Below, piece after piece: positions 43,335 to 54,802 of a stretch of DNA of 64,000 bases. Source of the DNA: Isoetes taiwanensis. Its lineage: Eukaryota > Streptophyta > Lycopodiopsida > Isoetales > Isoetaceae. Each line of letters starts with the position of its first letter. Position 1 is the stretch's first letter. A program made the translations under genes and the position numbers. Under the pieces are notes generated by a model, which ran no database searches, had not been told where the DNA came from, and saw nothing but the letters and a program-made list of their open reading frames with translations. The stretch is from NCBI GenBank assembly GCA_021234155.1, contig JAJEKV010000045.1, positions 2,007,474 to 2,071,473 on the forward strand. The letters are read 5' to 3'.

Positions 43335-43523
43335 TTAAACAAAGGCACCTGTAGCTTCAAGTATTTCCATATTAACAAACAACTCCATTATGTCAGCTCG
43401 TTCCTTCCAAACATCCTTGAGATATGAACTAAGGAGATTTGGAGGCGCATTAAAAAGCTCTGACAATGTGAATCCTGAAATGTTATACTTACTTCTTATA
43501 TGTTCATAGGCAGGACACTCCAA
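43335..43523 (-). pseudogene. LINE ORF2 C-terminal zinc region
   Basis: MECPAYEHIRSKYNISGFTL then SELFNAPPNLLSSYLKDVWK. The CPxxxxHIR..PNLLxxYLKxVWxER pattern is usual at the C-terminus of L1-clade RT proteins. It is the last coding block before the (TAA)n tail. Confidence 0.6.
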
Positions 43524-44811
43524 AACAGTATGTACCTCGACTCAATTTTAGGGTCAAGACAAACTTGGGCAATTACCTTTGTATGTCGAGGAGTTCCATA
43601 CCACCTTCCCCTCTCAATGTGCGGATGATGAGAGGAAGTTCAGATTTCGAAAATCAAGATTCTATTTTTCCTCGCTAATATTAGATAGCAAGTAAGATTG
43701 TTCTCCATATGCACCATACTATTAATATCATCTCTATAAAAGTTTTTTTCACAAACAATATCATTTGGATCCCACAATTTGCCCAAGACTCGAAGTATTT
43801 GCATCGTTACCTCTTTTAGTTTGGTTGACTCGATTAAGCGTAATCATCTACACCCCACTTTTACGCCCATTGAATCACTTGGGAGAACCATCCTCAGACT
43901 TTGGATTGTTTGCATAGCCCGGAAAGGGAGACGATCCGAAGGGAGCAATTTCACCCCGATTTACATATGTAATAGTACGGCATAAAGCTTCGGTTTCAAG
44001 GGGAATCAATCTAGTTTCCATAAGCATAATGCGAGATGGAGTTTGCATTTTAATAGTTCCAAGCTCTTCCATGAGAAATCGTTTACGCACCTTTTCAATC
44101 TTGTCCCAGCTTTTGCCGATCAAGTCCGAGGGGCCCAAGGCGACTGACCATATAAAGCGACCGCCTTAACTTGAGTGTCATAAAGTAATCTCCTCGAGTT
44201 TCCAATGCCACAAGTTATTCACCACGACAAGTATGGAACATACCATAAAGGGTTCTAAGCCCACCGAGCTTTTTTTTTGTTTGCCGACTTCCATGAATAA
44301 TTACTTGCCACCTCTATTCCAAGGTATTTATAACTATGCACTGTTTCTAACTCACATTCCCCAATGGTGAATCGAAAAGTTTTTTTTGTGCCAACTATCA
44401 TGACTTTAGATTTTGCAACATTGATAGCCATACCTTTTGATCGCAAAATCCACCAAGGGTATCTAAATGATGTTGGAGACCGCCAGCGTTCTAGAAATCA
44501 AAACTATATCATCCCAAAAAAAGTAAAACACCGATGAGATATCTACCAACATTGACTCCAACTCCTCCCATACGTGCAAGCCACCCCTCTAGTTCATCAA
44601 TATAAAGTCCAAAGAGAGTGGGAGAACAAGGGCACCCCTGTTTCACCCCAATCGTGCTCTGGACCTGTTCAGTTCTTTTAAATGGAAATGAAAGTTCAAT
44701 GAGTACCTGTTGGTATAGGCGCCAAGAATCGCTTGTTGGAGCTCGGAGGAACTTGTAGCAGCTCTAGCCTATTACGCAAGTCACTTGATCAACTCTATCA
44801 AAAGCTTTTTG

Positions 44812-45501
44812 CTAGATCAATGAAGGCCAAAACTGATTATGTCTAGCACCCTTTGCGCTTTCATTAATCACCCGTAAAGTGACTAAATGATCAGCGATTG
44901 GAATGGTCATGGCGAAAACACTGCTTGTCCATAAGCTCGTTCTTCTCATCAGCCCAATTAGAGAGCTTTCTCTCAAGCATAGTTGCAAAGAGTTTTGCAA
45001 ATACATTGCTAACCAAAATTGTCCGATAATTTCTTGCCTGGTTTTATCACCGGACTTATGAATAGGAACCACCTTGCTTAAATACCATTCCTGTGGAAAG
45101 CCATAATGGAAAGCCAAGTTACAAATATCAACCAACTTATCATTTAAAAGATCACCTCCCCATTTAAGCAGCTCAGCACAGAACCCATTTAGGTCTAAGG
45201 ACTTCCCATTTTGCATCCTTTGTAAAGCATATGTAACATCACTCTTATCAAAGAGTGTAGTATAGGCACCAATTTGCATTTCATTGCTATTAGCAACAGT
45301 GTATAATTCTCTTATCCATTCAAGCAAACTTTCCTGTGCGATCTCTCCCAATTCAATGGGATGTTGCAGTTTTGTCCAAAAACATTTTGGATCCACTACA
45401 AATTCTCCTAACCAAGATTCAAGAACCTCCACCTCCGATTGGAGAACAAGGGAAAGAATGGGGGTAAACAATTCTTCTGGAAAGAATTGATAATACGCCA
45501 A
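44812..45501 (-). pseudogene. LINE ORF2 reverse transcriptase, N-terminal half
   Basis: A 229-codon open minus frame. It holds RT motifs 0-2 (DVTYALQRMQNGKSLDLNGF, AELLKWGGD, VVPIHKSGDKTR). After that point the correct frame is lost ('NYRTI'-type motif missing). The rest of the RT lies in other frames down to 44250. Confidence 0.75.
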
Positions 45502-45859
45502 ACTCTCCCAAAGATAGGAGCTTTTCCCTTCAGGCCATCCACGTGAATACCTTTCCCCTGGATCAAGGTTGTGAAGTGTTTCATCAGCTTAGAAATGATG
45601 TAGCTTCAGAAGGTGCTGGCCACACCGCTTTCCCGCCCCAACATCCCACTTTCCCCAAATTTCAGACCACTATTCTAAGGCCTTCTGCATCTACCTATTT
45701 AATCACAGCTTTCCCTTTGATCCACTTCACTTTCTGATTGTTTTGCATTGCCTCCTTATACTTAGCAATTTCTTGCTTCTTCTTAAGTATTTGGCCTTTG
45801 ATAAGATCATCGTTCACTCATTAAACTTTCCTTTCAGTGTATGTCTCTGTTTTTAATAC

Positions 45860-46248
45860 CTAGAAACAATCTTCTCTATTGGCAAACTTCACCACAATGT
45901 GGCGTGGTCCACGGTCCTTCTTTCCATTCCGAAAAGCATCCACAAAATCTGCTCTGGTTATCTGCATATCTTCATTAAAGAATTTTGATACTGCCTCTTT
46001 TGTGTTCTCACTCTCTTTTTTTGTCAATCCCACGGTGCGGATGTTTAACACTCGCTCCATTCCTGTGTCTCTACATACTCCTCAAAAGCATTCCTTAGAT
46101 CTGAAATTTCTGTTGTACCATCTGACCCTTCACCTTCTTCTTGCAATTTTTTGAGTTCCTGTTTTACATGATCCATTTCTTCTCGTAACTGCTGGTGATT
46201 TGCATAAAGATAGTCATTATTTGCCTTCAAATTTATGATTGCTGCCAT
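45860..46248 (-). pseudogene. LINE ORF1 protein, coiled coil plus RRM-like domain
   Basis: Two overlapping frames, 46248-46045 and 46060-45860, are joined by a frameshift near 46050. The first is a heptad coiled coil for trimer formation. The second has NIRTVGLTKKESENTKEAVS and RHIVVKFANRED, matching the nucleic-acid-binding region of L1 ORF1 proteins. The C-terminal piece (KKKQEIAKYKEAMQNNQKVK, about 45740-45800) follows in another frame. Confidence 0.65.
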
Positions 46249-46431
46249 CAGCTTCTCCTCTCCGGATGCTGATTCTTGCTTGAATGCTGTCAGTTCATTC
46301 TATTTAGCCATGAGCAAAATTTTCCCAGATGATTCTACCTGTGTGTTGACCTGCTCCGATGATTCTCCATCAGAGTCTGACTTTTTAGGCTTCTATATTA
46401 TTTTCTTGGATTGTTTCTTTGGGGCAGCCAT

Positions 46432-46893
46432 GGTGCTGACAGCAACTGCCCGAGATCTACAGTCGACCAAAAATAGCAATTATAGAATAGCTAAAGAGTT
46501 CCAAACCTAGTAATGCTTGAAAAGATCTTGGAGTCAGCTTTCCAATGAGCCTAAGCATGTTACAATTTGACACTATATATGAGAGTTATGGCCTGCCAAA
46601 AGTTCACTTCCGAAATCCTAACAAATTGCTCATACATGGATACCGAAGGCGGGAGATATCTGTTATTAAAGGAACGCCAAAACTGATTGTAACCATGGAG
46701 GCCGAAATAGATGATCCCAATTTCGATACTGAAATAGAAAGAAAATTATCTGATGCCATAAACCTTTAGAAAGCTTACTGCAAGGGCTTTCCAATGCACC
46801 AAAAATCGCTCAAACGGACACCCAAGGAGGGAGATATATGAGATTGAAGCAGCGCCAAAACCCTAGCCCCCAGTGAGCCGTGCCATCACCAAA
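46432..46893 (-). other. Probable 5' UTR of the LINE
   Basis: The sequence upstream of LINE ORF1. Its own boundary could not be fixed. The plus frame at 46545-46769 has no recognised domain. Confidence 0.35.
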
Positions 46894-47008
46894 TCAGCCA
46901 AGCCTTTATCTAATATTCACATACAACCACACAATCTCTCTTTTTTAGCCTTTGTATAATATTCACATACAACCACACAATCTCTCTTTTTTTTTTTTTT
47001 TTTTTTTT
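46894..47008. repeat. 47-bp tandem duplication followed by poly(T)
   Basis: The unit 'agccttt(a/g)t(c/a)taatattcac..atacaaccacacaatctctc' plus T's occurs at 46898-46945 and 46946-46990, then runs into about 22 T. The poly(T) could be the tail of another minus-strand retroelement on its right ('gtaaatcaacggccaagaaa'). Confidence 0.7.
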
Positions 47009-48714
47009 GTAAATCAACGGCCAAGAAAAGGTGCACTCTAGAAATATTATTTAGTACAATTAAACGATTACATCAACCAAATCATAGCAAAACTATATTG
47101 AAAAGCGTACAAAAAACACAAAAAAAAACCCTATTATTGTGCTATATTCTTTGCTCGACAAGGTAAGTTGCATTGTTTATCAATTCATCTTTTCTTACAT
47201 TTGCGTATCCTTGATGGATGTTAAAGCGTTTGATCTACCTTACTAAAATAACTTTTTTGGTTGCGCGAAGGAGGTTGAGGATTTGGCATATGCTACATAA
47301 TATATTATTTGAACGGTGGATATGTGGCTTGTATGAGATTTGGACAGTGGAGATGTTGCCTAACCTAAGAGTAATAGTAAAAAGCGCAGATTTTTCTGTT
47401 TCCAAGCTTTTTTCTATTTTGGGCTTGGGTGAAATGGAAAATTAGGAGTGTTGGCAAGCTAGTATGATTTGTATTTTAGTACCAAATATATGTGGCTTTT
47501 TTCTTCACCTATTTTGGGCTTGGATAAAGAAGTGTTGGTTATCTGGGAGTGTTGACAATCTAGCATGGTTTCTATTTCTAGTACAAGATGTTCATGTGGT
47601 TAATTTTAGCAATGCTTCTTGTCACTCATTCCATCTGCCTGTTACGTTATGTTTAATAGTACAAGTAATCTTTCTAAAGCCCCCATTCAAGGAGTTTTTA
47701 TAGAGAGATCTTTGTTTAGCATCCCTCATTTTGTACTGCAGGCTTTGAACTTCAAGTTAGTATCAACTAATTAATTGTTCGTTAATGTAATTACTAAAAT
47801 TATTTTTCTACTTATGCATGGTTTACTTAACTTATATTTTTGGATTAAGCATTAGCCTAACCTAGTTGTAAGTGAGAGATGATCCAATTGGGCTAAGCGC
47901 AGTTTGAACAAAAGACAACTACTTGACCTAGTTTTCTAGAATTTCATTGATGAAAGAAAAACCCTTAAACATAGCATTTATATCCTAAGATTGCAAAGTT
48001 TGATTGACTAGTTAAATAGTTGACCAGAATGTTCAAAGTTGAAGCACTGAACCTAATTGATTATAGAGTGCCTAAAATAGAAAACTTGGTTGAATGATCA
48101 ATTCCTTGATGAGGTTTGACCATAAGCCAAATGCCAAAAGCTGACCAATGAGTCTCCCCATAGATCCGACTTGGTTATTAACTGGTCAACTAGTTAGCTA
48201 AAATGTAGATTTGGTAAGAGTCACCTAATTGATTCGTGAGTGCGTCAATTTTAATAGGGTTTAGTAGTAGTCATTCATCTCAAAAATACCAATTTGCTAA
48301 TGTAATTTCAAATCCTAGCAATAGCTCATGCACTAAAAGATGATGATTAAATTAAATCTTCTCTAACCTGACTAGTTCCTTCATCACTAGTGTGGATGAG
48401 CTCATAATAATGGGTTTGGAGTGAATCCAATTCTTTTATATTTGTTTAAGTTTCAAGAGGCAACTTTAAGATGCATCATTACATATAAGATAGTGATTCA
48501 TTTAGCTTACGTCCTTTTATTTTTTCTTAAGGAAAAGAAAAGGGGATAAAATGTATCAAATCAAGTGTTTAACTTTATTATGCATTGTTAAAGAAAAATA
48601 CTACGCTAATGACATACAAGACATTGGATGAAGTCACAAGGAGTGACAATTTATGTTGGCCCTCCATCTAGTTTGAATCCTCACAAGGAGTGACAATTTA
48701 TGTTGGCCCTCCAT
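47009..48714. other. Non-coding stretch, nothing recognised
   Basis: AT-rich with short frames. At 48632-48720 a 42-bp unit 'cacaaggagtgacaatttat..ccatctagtttgaatcctca' is duplicated. Its second copy overlaps the stop codon region of the next gene. Confidence 0.45.
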
Positions 48715-49846
48715 CTAGTTTGAATCCTCAGCTTTGCTTTTGGAAGAACTTGTTCCCCAAATAATCTCCTCTAGTGTACTGCGTCCCTTAGGAGGAGTAA
48801 TCCCCCATACAATATCTTCTAATGTGCCAGAACCATTAGACATACTAGTTTGCTCTGCAATATTGTCATTTGAACTAGAAGCACTAGGACAACTTTCTTC
48901 AAACTGAGGAGGATCATTAGGGATGGAAGGTCCCCAGACAATTTCTTCCAATGTCCCAGAACCCCAAGCATGGATTGCCTTAGAGTAATTGGCTTCTCGT
49001 GGTCGACCGTTAAGGAAGTTTGGTGTAGGGTCGAAGGGATCACAAGCATAAACTTCTTGGGATTCTTTGAAGGAAATATTGGGGGGTTTTGGGGGCTGAA
49101 CTTCTTTGTAACTGTTGATAGGTTTTGAAGTGTGCTCAAGTTCATACAAGGGAGGAGATAATGGTAAGTAGGAATCATATAATGGAGGAGATGGGGTTAG
49201 ATAAGATGACAAAAGAGGTGGAGGGTGGCCAAGACCACAAGCAATGGGGATATGGGGTGTGATTCTTGGGCGTTGATTCGAAGTGGGAGTGTTGTAAATA
49301 TCCATGGATGCGAGGGGGCGTTTAGATCGTCGATTTTCTGCAGTAAGCCAAGAAAACAAACTGATCAAAGATCAAAGTTAAAAATTGAATAAAAAGCAAA
49401 AGCAAAAGCAAAATGCTATAGGGTAAATGTCATGGAAACGAAAGCAAGTTCGAAATGTCACTATAGAATAACCAACAAGAACAATATTTACAAAGAAAAC
49501 AAACGGGCAGGAGGCACGCAGGGGCAGAGAAGAAAAAAAAAATCAGTGCGAGATTCGACCAACCTCGGCGTTGGATCCGCTGAAGAATCTTGTCGACGTC
49601 ATTGTCAGAAAGCCTGGTGCAAGAGGTGGCAGTCTGACCGGATTCGATCTGCAGATCGAATTAAAAGTTACAGAAATTGAATTAAAAGGAATTAAAAGGT
49701 ACGAAATTGAAGAATGTGATTACCAGGCCCGACGTGCTGGAACCGTGCGCATTTTTGACACATGCTAGCAGGGCCAGGGAGTACTGCTCGTTTGTTCCAA
49801 CATTCATTGCTGCGTATGGATTCTTTGCTTCCTTGGTAAGCACCAT
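48715..49846 (-). CDS. Three-exon gene of unknown function, TLEEIVWG-repeat protein
   Basis: Reconstructed from in-phase splice sites on the minus strand: exon 1 49724-49846, exon 2 49564-49648, exon 3 48715-49337, giving 831 nt and 276 aa with one open frame. Introns are 75 bp (gtaatc..ctgcag) and 226 bp (gttggt..ctgcag). The start is the ATG at 49846, with an in-frame stop nine bases upstream. Exon 1 reads MVLTKEAKNPYAAMNVGTNE; exon 2 ends LSDNDVDKILQRIQRR, a likely amphipathic helix. Exon 3 has a Pro/Tyr-rich middle (two copies of SPPLY) and three TLE(E/D)I(V/I)WG motifs at about residues 198, 241 and 257. There is no signal peptide or membrane segment. I do not recognise the family. The short acidic-aromatic repeats could be binding motifs for a partner, which is inference. 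The stop region overlaps a duplicated 42-bp unit. Confidence 0.75.
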
Positions 49847-49849
49847 TTC

Positions 49850-50506
49850 ACTCTACCCTGCAGTTCGTATCTTCAATACATATATATGCACCAGCTAGTC
49901 GGCTCAGATCTCCCCATATGCCAATCCCACCGTCCATTTTCCGTATTTCTCCCTCCTAGTTTTAGAGAAGACATATTGCTTTTAGCGGGCACTACTTCAT
50001 TTTCATACATATCCACCTACATGGGAGAGTCTAGTATGTCACCTTTTAACTTCAACTTGCCTATCATGGTCATTGGGTTGCCCATCGGCTTGCCACCCTA
50101 GCCTCTAGAATTGACATCGTGGCATGCTGCTATATACCATATACGTCCAGATATGCAAGAATGCACACCCCATGACATCGTGGAACAAGCTGCCCATTCT
50201 GGCACCGAACCGTTCCACCTTGGGAATCAAGTTGGTCGGCCCTTCTAGGCTCCAGAAGTCGTGGTTGGCATAGGATTGTGAAGCGTAAAGGGACACACTA
50301 CGGGATTTCATTGTGTTTCAGCCTGCCATTATAAATGATAATGGCCTAGTCTTTCCTTTAGTTTTTAATCTTAATTAACAAATTCAACAATTAATAATCC
50401 AACAACTTATATAACTTTCAAAAGTTCCCAAAAAAGTATATTTCCATTGCAATCAAAAAGTTTTGAGTACAACAGTTATGAGATCATAAATCTTCATATT
50501 ACAGAA
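49850..50506. other. Upstream flank of the three-exon gene
   Basis: Presumed promoter side for the minus-strand gene. No clear TATA or other feature stands out. The short frames here are not supported. Confidence 0.35.
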
Positions 50507-50760
50507 AATATCATTTTGGTGAGAGACTCACGACTAGAGGGGGAAAATTGGCCGAAAACTCGAAAGGGCGGGGTTTTTCATCCCGATGATAAACTTTCGC
50601 AAGTTGCCTCCTATTTGCCTCTCTTACTTTACGTCGTCTTAAGGGGTTTGGGTTGTTCCTATGGCAGGTTCTCTTTATGATTATTAGTGGGTAGTCAGAT
50701 CGAATTGGTGGACTACCCTCCACCTGAGATATTTTTTCACAATGTTTGTACACTGCTGTG
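50507..50760 (+). mobile_element. Half copy of the giant foldback element
   Basis: It starts like the outer end of the 54.8-56.5 kb palindrome ('ttttggtgagagactc', then 'gactagagggggaaaa'). It then jumps to the inner arm ('gggcggggtttttcatcccg', 'ttgcctcctatttgcctctc', 'gtagtcagatcgaattggtg') and ends in the loop sequence ('actaccctccacct..cacaatgtttg'). It is a deletion derivative or half unit with one arm only. Confidence 0.75.
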
Positions 50761-50767
50761 ATGAAAG

Positions 50768-50884
<117 letters not shown>

Positions 50885-51240
50885 CGCTTTTCATTCATCT
50901 CAGTAGTTTTTTCTACAATGGTATAGGGTGAGGAGCTGCACATCGCAGGCTACCCAAAAAATAAAAAACATAGGGAATATGTAGCATTATAACAGGGGGC
51001 TGTTTTTGTATTTTTGTACTTTTTTTCCTAAGGTTTTTATATGATTTGATGATAGTATTCCATGAGACGTACTAATCGGTATATCTAGAGTGCACAATTT
51101 TCGTGACACTTTCCAATGGTTGAATCCATAAATTTTGATATATATTTTTTATAATTTAATTTTCTATGCTAAGAAAAAGTATTTTTTCCTTGCTTGACAT
51201 GCAAGGCTCGAGACCCTTCAACTTAGGGTTTTGTTTGCAG
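50885..51240. other. Non-coding stretch (possible intron)
   Basis: Ends in 'gggttttgtttgcag', the acceptor of the next exon. Confidence 0.4.
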
Positions 51241-53056
51241 ACAACAGGGTTTTCGGAAGTCTTCTCTTGTATCTCGGCTGGATAGCTTGGTTGAACACGA
51301 ATGGCCAGGCGCAAAGCTTTTCTTATTTGGGTCATGTGCAAATGCATTTGGAGTACGAAATAGTGATATTGATGTATGCTTGACTGTTGATGAGGAAGAT
51401 CCGAATAAAGCTGAGCTTGTTGTTCGGATGGCAGATATCTTGGAAGCTAATGACATGGCAAGTGTTCAGGTCAGTTTTTATTAACAAACAAGATCCTCTA
51501 GTTTCATTAATAAGAAATGCATAGTGTCTTGACAAAGGGTTCTTCCAGGCATTGACTCATGCACGGGTACCAATTGTGAAGTTTACAGAACCATTAAGAA
51601 CAATATGCTCCCTGTAGTTAATTCGAAATTGTTGCACACAGGCAACAAGCGTAATGAAAAGGGTCTGCTACAAAGGTGGAGAGAGCCCGTTCTCAGGAAA
51701 AAAGTGCTTTACAGAATCAGAAGAATGGTGGGTAGGTTGTCCTAAACCTCGGCGTAGACCTCAGTCACCTCAAAAAATTGCCTTGGTACTTCAAAAGGCA
51801 CCCAAGCATTTGCAAACGGATCTTATAGCCCTGGTGCCGAAGCTTGTGGATTCATGAGAAACATCGATTAGCAGCTTATTCTTTGCTTGAACGGCTATAG
51901 AAGCCTGATGCAGAGTCTATATTGTGTTTACCGGGATGTTTATGGAAGCTAAAAGCGTTTAGCTTGTGCATAAGTTACCAGTCTTGAATCAGAGGTTATT
52001 GGGTGGATTTTTTTTGGAAAGATGGCAGAGGTTAATTTGAAGGTTATTATACATGTCCGCAGAGCTGGGCTCCAGGGATTAGCTGCCAAGGCTAATTGTA
52101 CAGGATGTGTAACTCTGGAGAAGGTATCCTTTTTTTTCTTTATCAGATTATGAGATTTTGGGTGCATTGGTTGTTCGGGGCATTTGCTAAATTTGCTAAG
52201 TTGAATGAGACAAGTTCGCACATAATATTACCATCATGGTTTCAAATGGAAGTGCTGTTTATGGCTTTCCATTGGCTGCACACCTCTGGTAGATTAAGTT
52301 TGCTGGAAAGTGTGGTGTCCCCTTAGCATCTTGTAATGCGGATAAGCAAATCTCGCACACAAATAACTGTGCATGCGTTCCATACTTGTCGGCTTATCTT
52401 GTCCTTGAAATATATGCTTCAGATTTTGATGCAATTCCCTGTGTGGTCGCTTGCGACCCATGCACTTTTAATGAAGCAGGGAATGGATGTAAGTTCTTAT
52501 GGAACACGGGCTCATGTAAAACTTCCTGGTCCTTCAATTCGAGAGCCAAATGTGTACTCTTTTGGCACTCCATATCAGTTGGCTCTGATTTACGGCAGCA
52601 GTTGCATAAGCTTTCTTTTGAGATTTTGCAGATAAGCAAATCTCTAGCACACGAATAATTGTCTGGGCGTTGCATACTTCTCGGCTTATCTTGTTCTTGA
52701 AATATATGCTTCTGTATTTTGATACAATTCCCAGGTGGTTGCTTGCTGATTTGGCAAAAGCACTAGGACTTGTAAAGATGTCCCATAAGATGCCTGTCGA
52801 GAGTTCATTTCTTTCATCTTCTGCTGCATTGGCATATAAGGTACTAGAGAGATCTCATGTCGTTGGACAACATGATGTTGATGAGCACATCTTTCAACAA
52901 CTGTTGGATGTGAATTGCTCTATAAATACGTCTGCAAATGGTGGTTTTCTGGGGACTGTTCACAGTTATCAGAAGTTGAGATTCGTTTTAAGGGATCTAC
53001 TTGATGTATGGAGCAACAGGGCAATAAAGTCATTTGCGGAACTTATTTGTGAGAGG
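51241..53056 (+). pseudogene. Non-canonical poly(A) polymerase / terminal uridylyltransferase-like gene, broken
   Basis: Exon 51241-51469 (acceptor tttgcag, donor gtcag) carries the nucleotidyltransferase core: LVEHEWPGAKLFLFGSCANA, then FGVRNSDIDVCLTVDEED, that is the GS motif and the DxD metal ligands. Exon 51549 onward gives ALTHARVPIVKFTEP, then a deletion and frameshift before NNMLPVVNSKLLHTGNK. The stretch that normally holds the third catalytic Asp is lost. Further pieces are 51780-51940 (QKAPKHLQTDLIALVPKLVD, then KHRLAAYSLLERL), 52490-52620 (two competing frames) and 52734-53056, an intact-looking exon with WLLADLAKALGLVKMSHKMP, then INTSANGGFLGTVHSYQKLR and LLDVWSNRAIKSFAELICER before a gtacat donor. 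Whether all pieces belong to one gene is not certain. Such enzymes add U or A to RNA 3' ends. Confidence 0.55.
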
Positions 53057-53511
53057 TACATGTTCTTGTTGTATTGGAGTATATTAGAGTGTGTCCCTGT
53101 TTTTATCCTAGAAATTCCCATTTGATCCCATCAAAACCACTTATGCTAGTTTGTGTACAAATGAAATCAAAACCCCTTATGCTAGTTTGTGTACACGTTT
53201 TCATTTGCATTGTTTTTATGATTTTTATATTCTATAGGCCCTAAGCTTTTTGTCCTTCACAGATCTCACAAACATATAACAATATATAACAATAAACAAT
53301 GATTATATGACTTTCTTTTTGGTTTAGATGCTAGATATTCACTCAAGGGAGTTTGGACTGTGTTGTATTGTTATAAATTGCTTGTTTGTTTATTTGGTTT
53401 AGTTTCTTTTGTTAGGGCCCGAAGGGCAAAAAAATTTTTTAGTATAACTAGCAACACATAACTATCATTAACATTAATTAATACAAACCATTGCATTCCA
53501 CGCTTAAAAAT
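53057..53511. other. Non-coding stretch
   Basis: The 27-bp phrase 'aaaacc(a/c)cttatgctagtttg' is duplicated at 53135-53196. No other feature. Confidence 0.45.
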
Positions 53512-53811
53512 AAAATTCCCCCTTAAACCCCCTTTGGTTTGGGTGCATATTCACACGGGGGGTTACGTAGGGCAGCGAGAGCCCCAAAATAACACCATTA
53601 AGTACATTCTCTCAAACCTTATAGTATTTTGCAAACTTTAATATACAGTATACAAAAACTTGTACATGCATACCCCACAAACGAGAATCGCTATGTACGG
53701 TCCAGATCTTGGAATAAAGGGCAAATATGCCCATCCGACAGCTCTCGTTGCCCGGAGTAACCCCCCGTGTGAATATGCACCCAAACCAAAGGGGGTTTAA
53801 GGGGGAATTTT
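53512..53811. mobile_element. 300-bp MITE with about 70-bp terminal inverted repeats
   Basis: The left end reads aaaattcccccttaaacccc, then 'ctttggtttgggtgcatatt'. The right end is its reverse complement (..'aatatgcacccaaaccaaag', 'ggggtttaagggggaatttt'). The inverted repeats stay about 90 percent identical for 70 bases and end in 'gagagccc' / 'cagctctc'. The middle is non-coding. A target duplication is not obvious ('ataactatc' left, 'agttataac' right). Confidence 0.85.
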
Positions 53812-53859
53812 CAGTTATAACACCTGGACCCCAAATAAAATTGTGTGCTACAGATGTTG

Positions 53860-53945
53860 GCTAGTGTACCTGCCGAGAGCTTATCCCCGGGATTAAAAAA
53901 CCCCGCCCTTTAATTTCGGATTTTCAAGGAAAAACCTTCATGCTT
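53860..53945 (+). repeat. Small foldback-family fragment
   Basis: 'cccgggattaaaaaaccccg', 'ccctttaatttcggattttc', 'aaggaaaaaccttcatg' resembles the inner arm of the giant palindrome at 55785-55840 and the Copia-LTR block at 3975-4020. Confidence 0.5.
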
Positions 53946-54802
53946 TTTCATGTTTTTCCCCGTTGTATCCCATGTTTGTGCTGGTGCGTGCTTCCTGGCA
54001 TCAAACTTCTTCCTCTTAAACACATCCGTTGCCGTCAATCCCTGCTTGTTCCGCCGTTATATTTTCTTGAATTCGTCTTTCCCTGTTTTCCCTTTCGCAT
54101 GCTTCTTTGCATGCTCCGCTTCTTTGCATGCATGCTTCTTTGCATCCTCTGCTTCTTTGTCGACCTGTTGCATGCTTCTTTGCATCCTCCGCTACTCGAA
54201 TAACATATATAGAATGTAAAATGTTTATTATTAATGCTTATGGGTAATAATGGCTAGGATGCAATGCTCTTTAACTTGTGCTGACGGGTTCAAATTCACG
54301 TGTTGAAGTACATTTGTTTCTATTTCCTTTCGAATATTGTTTCTATTCTTTCGAATATATTTTTCTGATGTACCTTGTCTTTTTTGCGCCATGGACGTAC
54401 CAACTTAGGATATTGTGGGTTATTGGTTTATACTTTTTTTCTATAGTAACGTGATATTTTTCACCCACATATGCTTGACACCATCACATTTAGATATTGT
54501 TTCTTACTATTGTTGGTTTATACTAGTTGATACTAGTTGGTTTTTACTATCGAAGCCACCTTAAATAGTCTACTTAGATTGTTATAGTCGATTATGTTTA
54601 TAACACCTCAAACTTGGTTAGAGTGTTGACTTTTTTAGCATTTTTAATCTTGATGAATTGTTGTCTTTAGTCCCTTTTCTTAATGTATTTAACTCTTCTT
54701 TTCTTCCTTTTTAGATCCACCTTCCCTATTGTTCTACACCATCTTCCTTTTCGCCAATACTGACTTGATATCCCTGTCTCATCACCCTAGGCTTTGAAAT
54801 GG
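53946..54802. other. Non-coding stretch with GCATGCTTCTTTGCA repeats
   Basis: At 54097-54190 'catgcttctttgcat(g/c)ctccg' recurs four times. Cys/Phe-rich frames there are the repeat translated. The rest shows nothing. Confidence 0.45.

Larger units (their letters stand above)
43228..46431 (-). mobile_element. L1-type LINE, decayed, with ORF1 and partial ORF2
   Basis: On the minus strand ORF1 begins at 46431 (MAAPKKQSKKII then a stop) and continues through a coiled coil (46248-46045, LREEMDHVKQELKKLQEEGE) into an L1-ORF1/RRM-like block (46060-45860: ERVLNIRTVGL, then RNGKKDRGPRHIVVKF). ORF2 starts near 45500 without most of its endonuclease. Its RT has NGKSLDLNGFCAELLKWGGD, FPQEWYLSKVVPIHKSGDKT and, at about 44505, FFWDDIVLIS, the catalytic (F/Y)xDD box with Trp in the x position. 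ORF2 then continues through INVAKSKVMIVG to a zinc-finger region ending in ECPAYEHIRSKYNISG (43523). The 3' end is a (TAA)n run at 43238-43262. Multiple frameshifts make it dead. Confidence 0.8.

Noticed and set aside
49707-49898. Plus-strand ORF with a membrane-like segment
   Set aside because: Antisense shadow of exon 1 of the three-exon minus-strand gene; the apparent plus-strand intron would be only about 29 bases.
53940-54219. Cys/Phe-rich ORFs resembling a small secreted cysteine protein
   Set aside because: The cysteines come from the repeated phrase 'gcttctttgcatcctc'; there is no proper pattern and two frames show the same richness.
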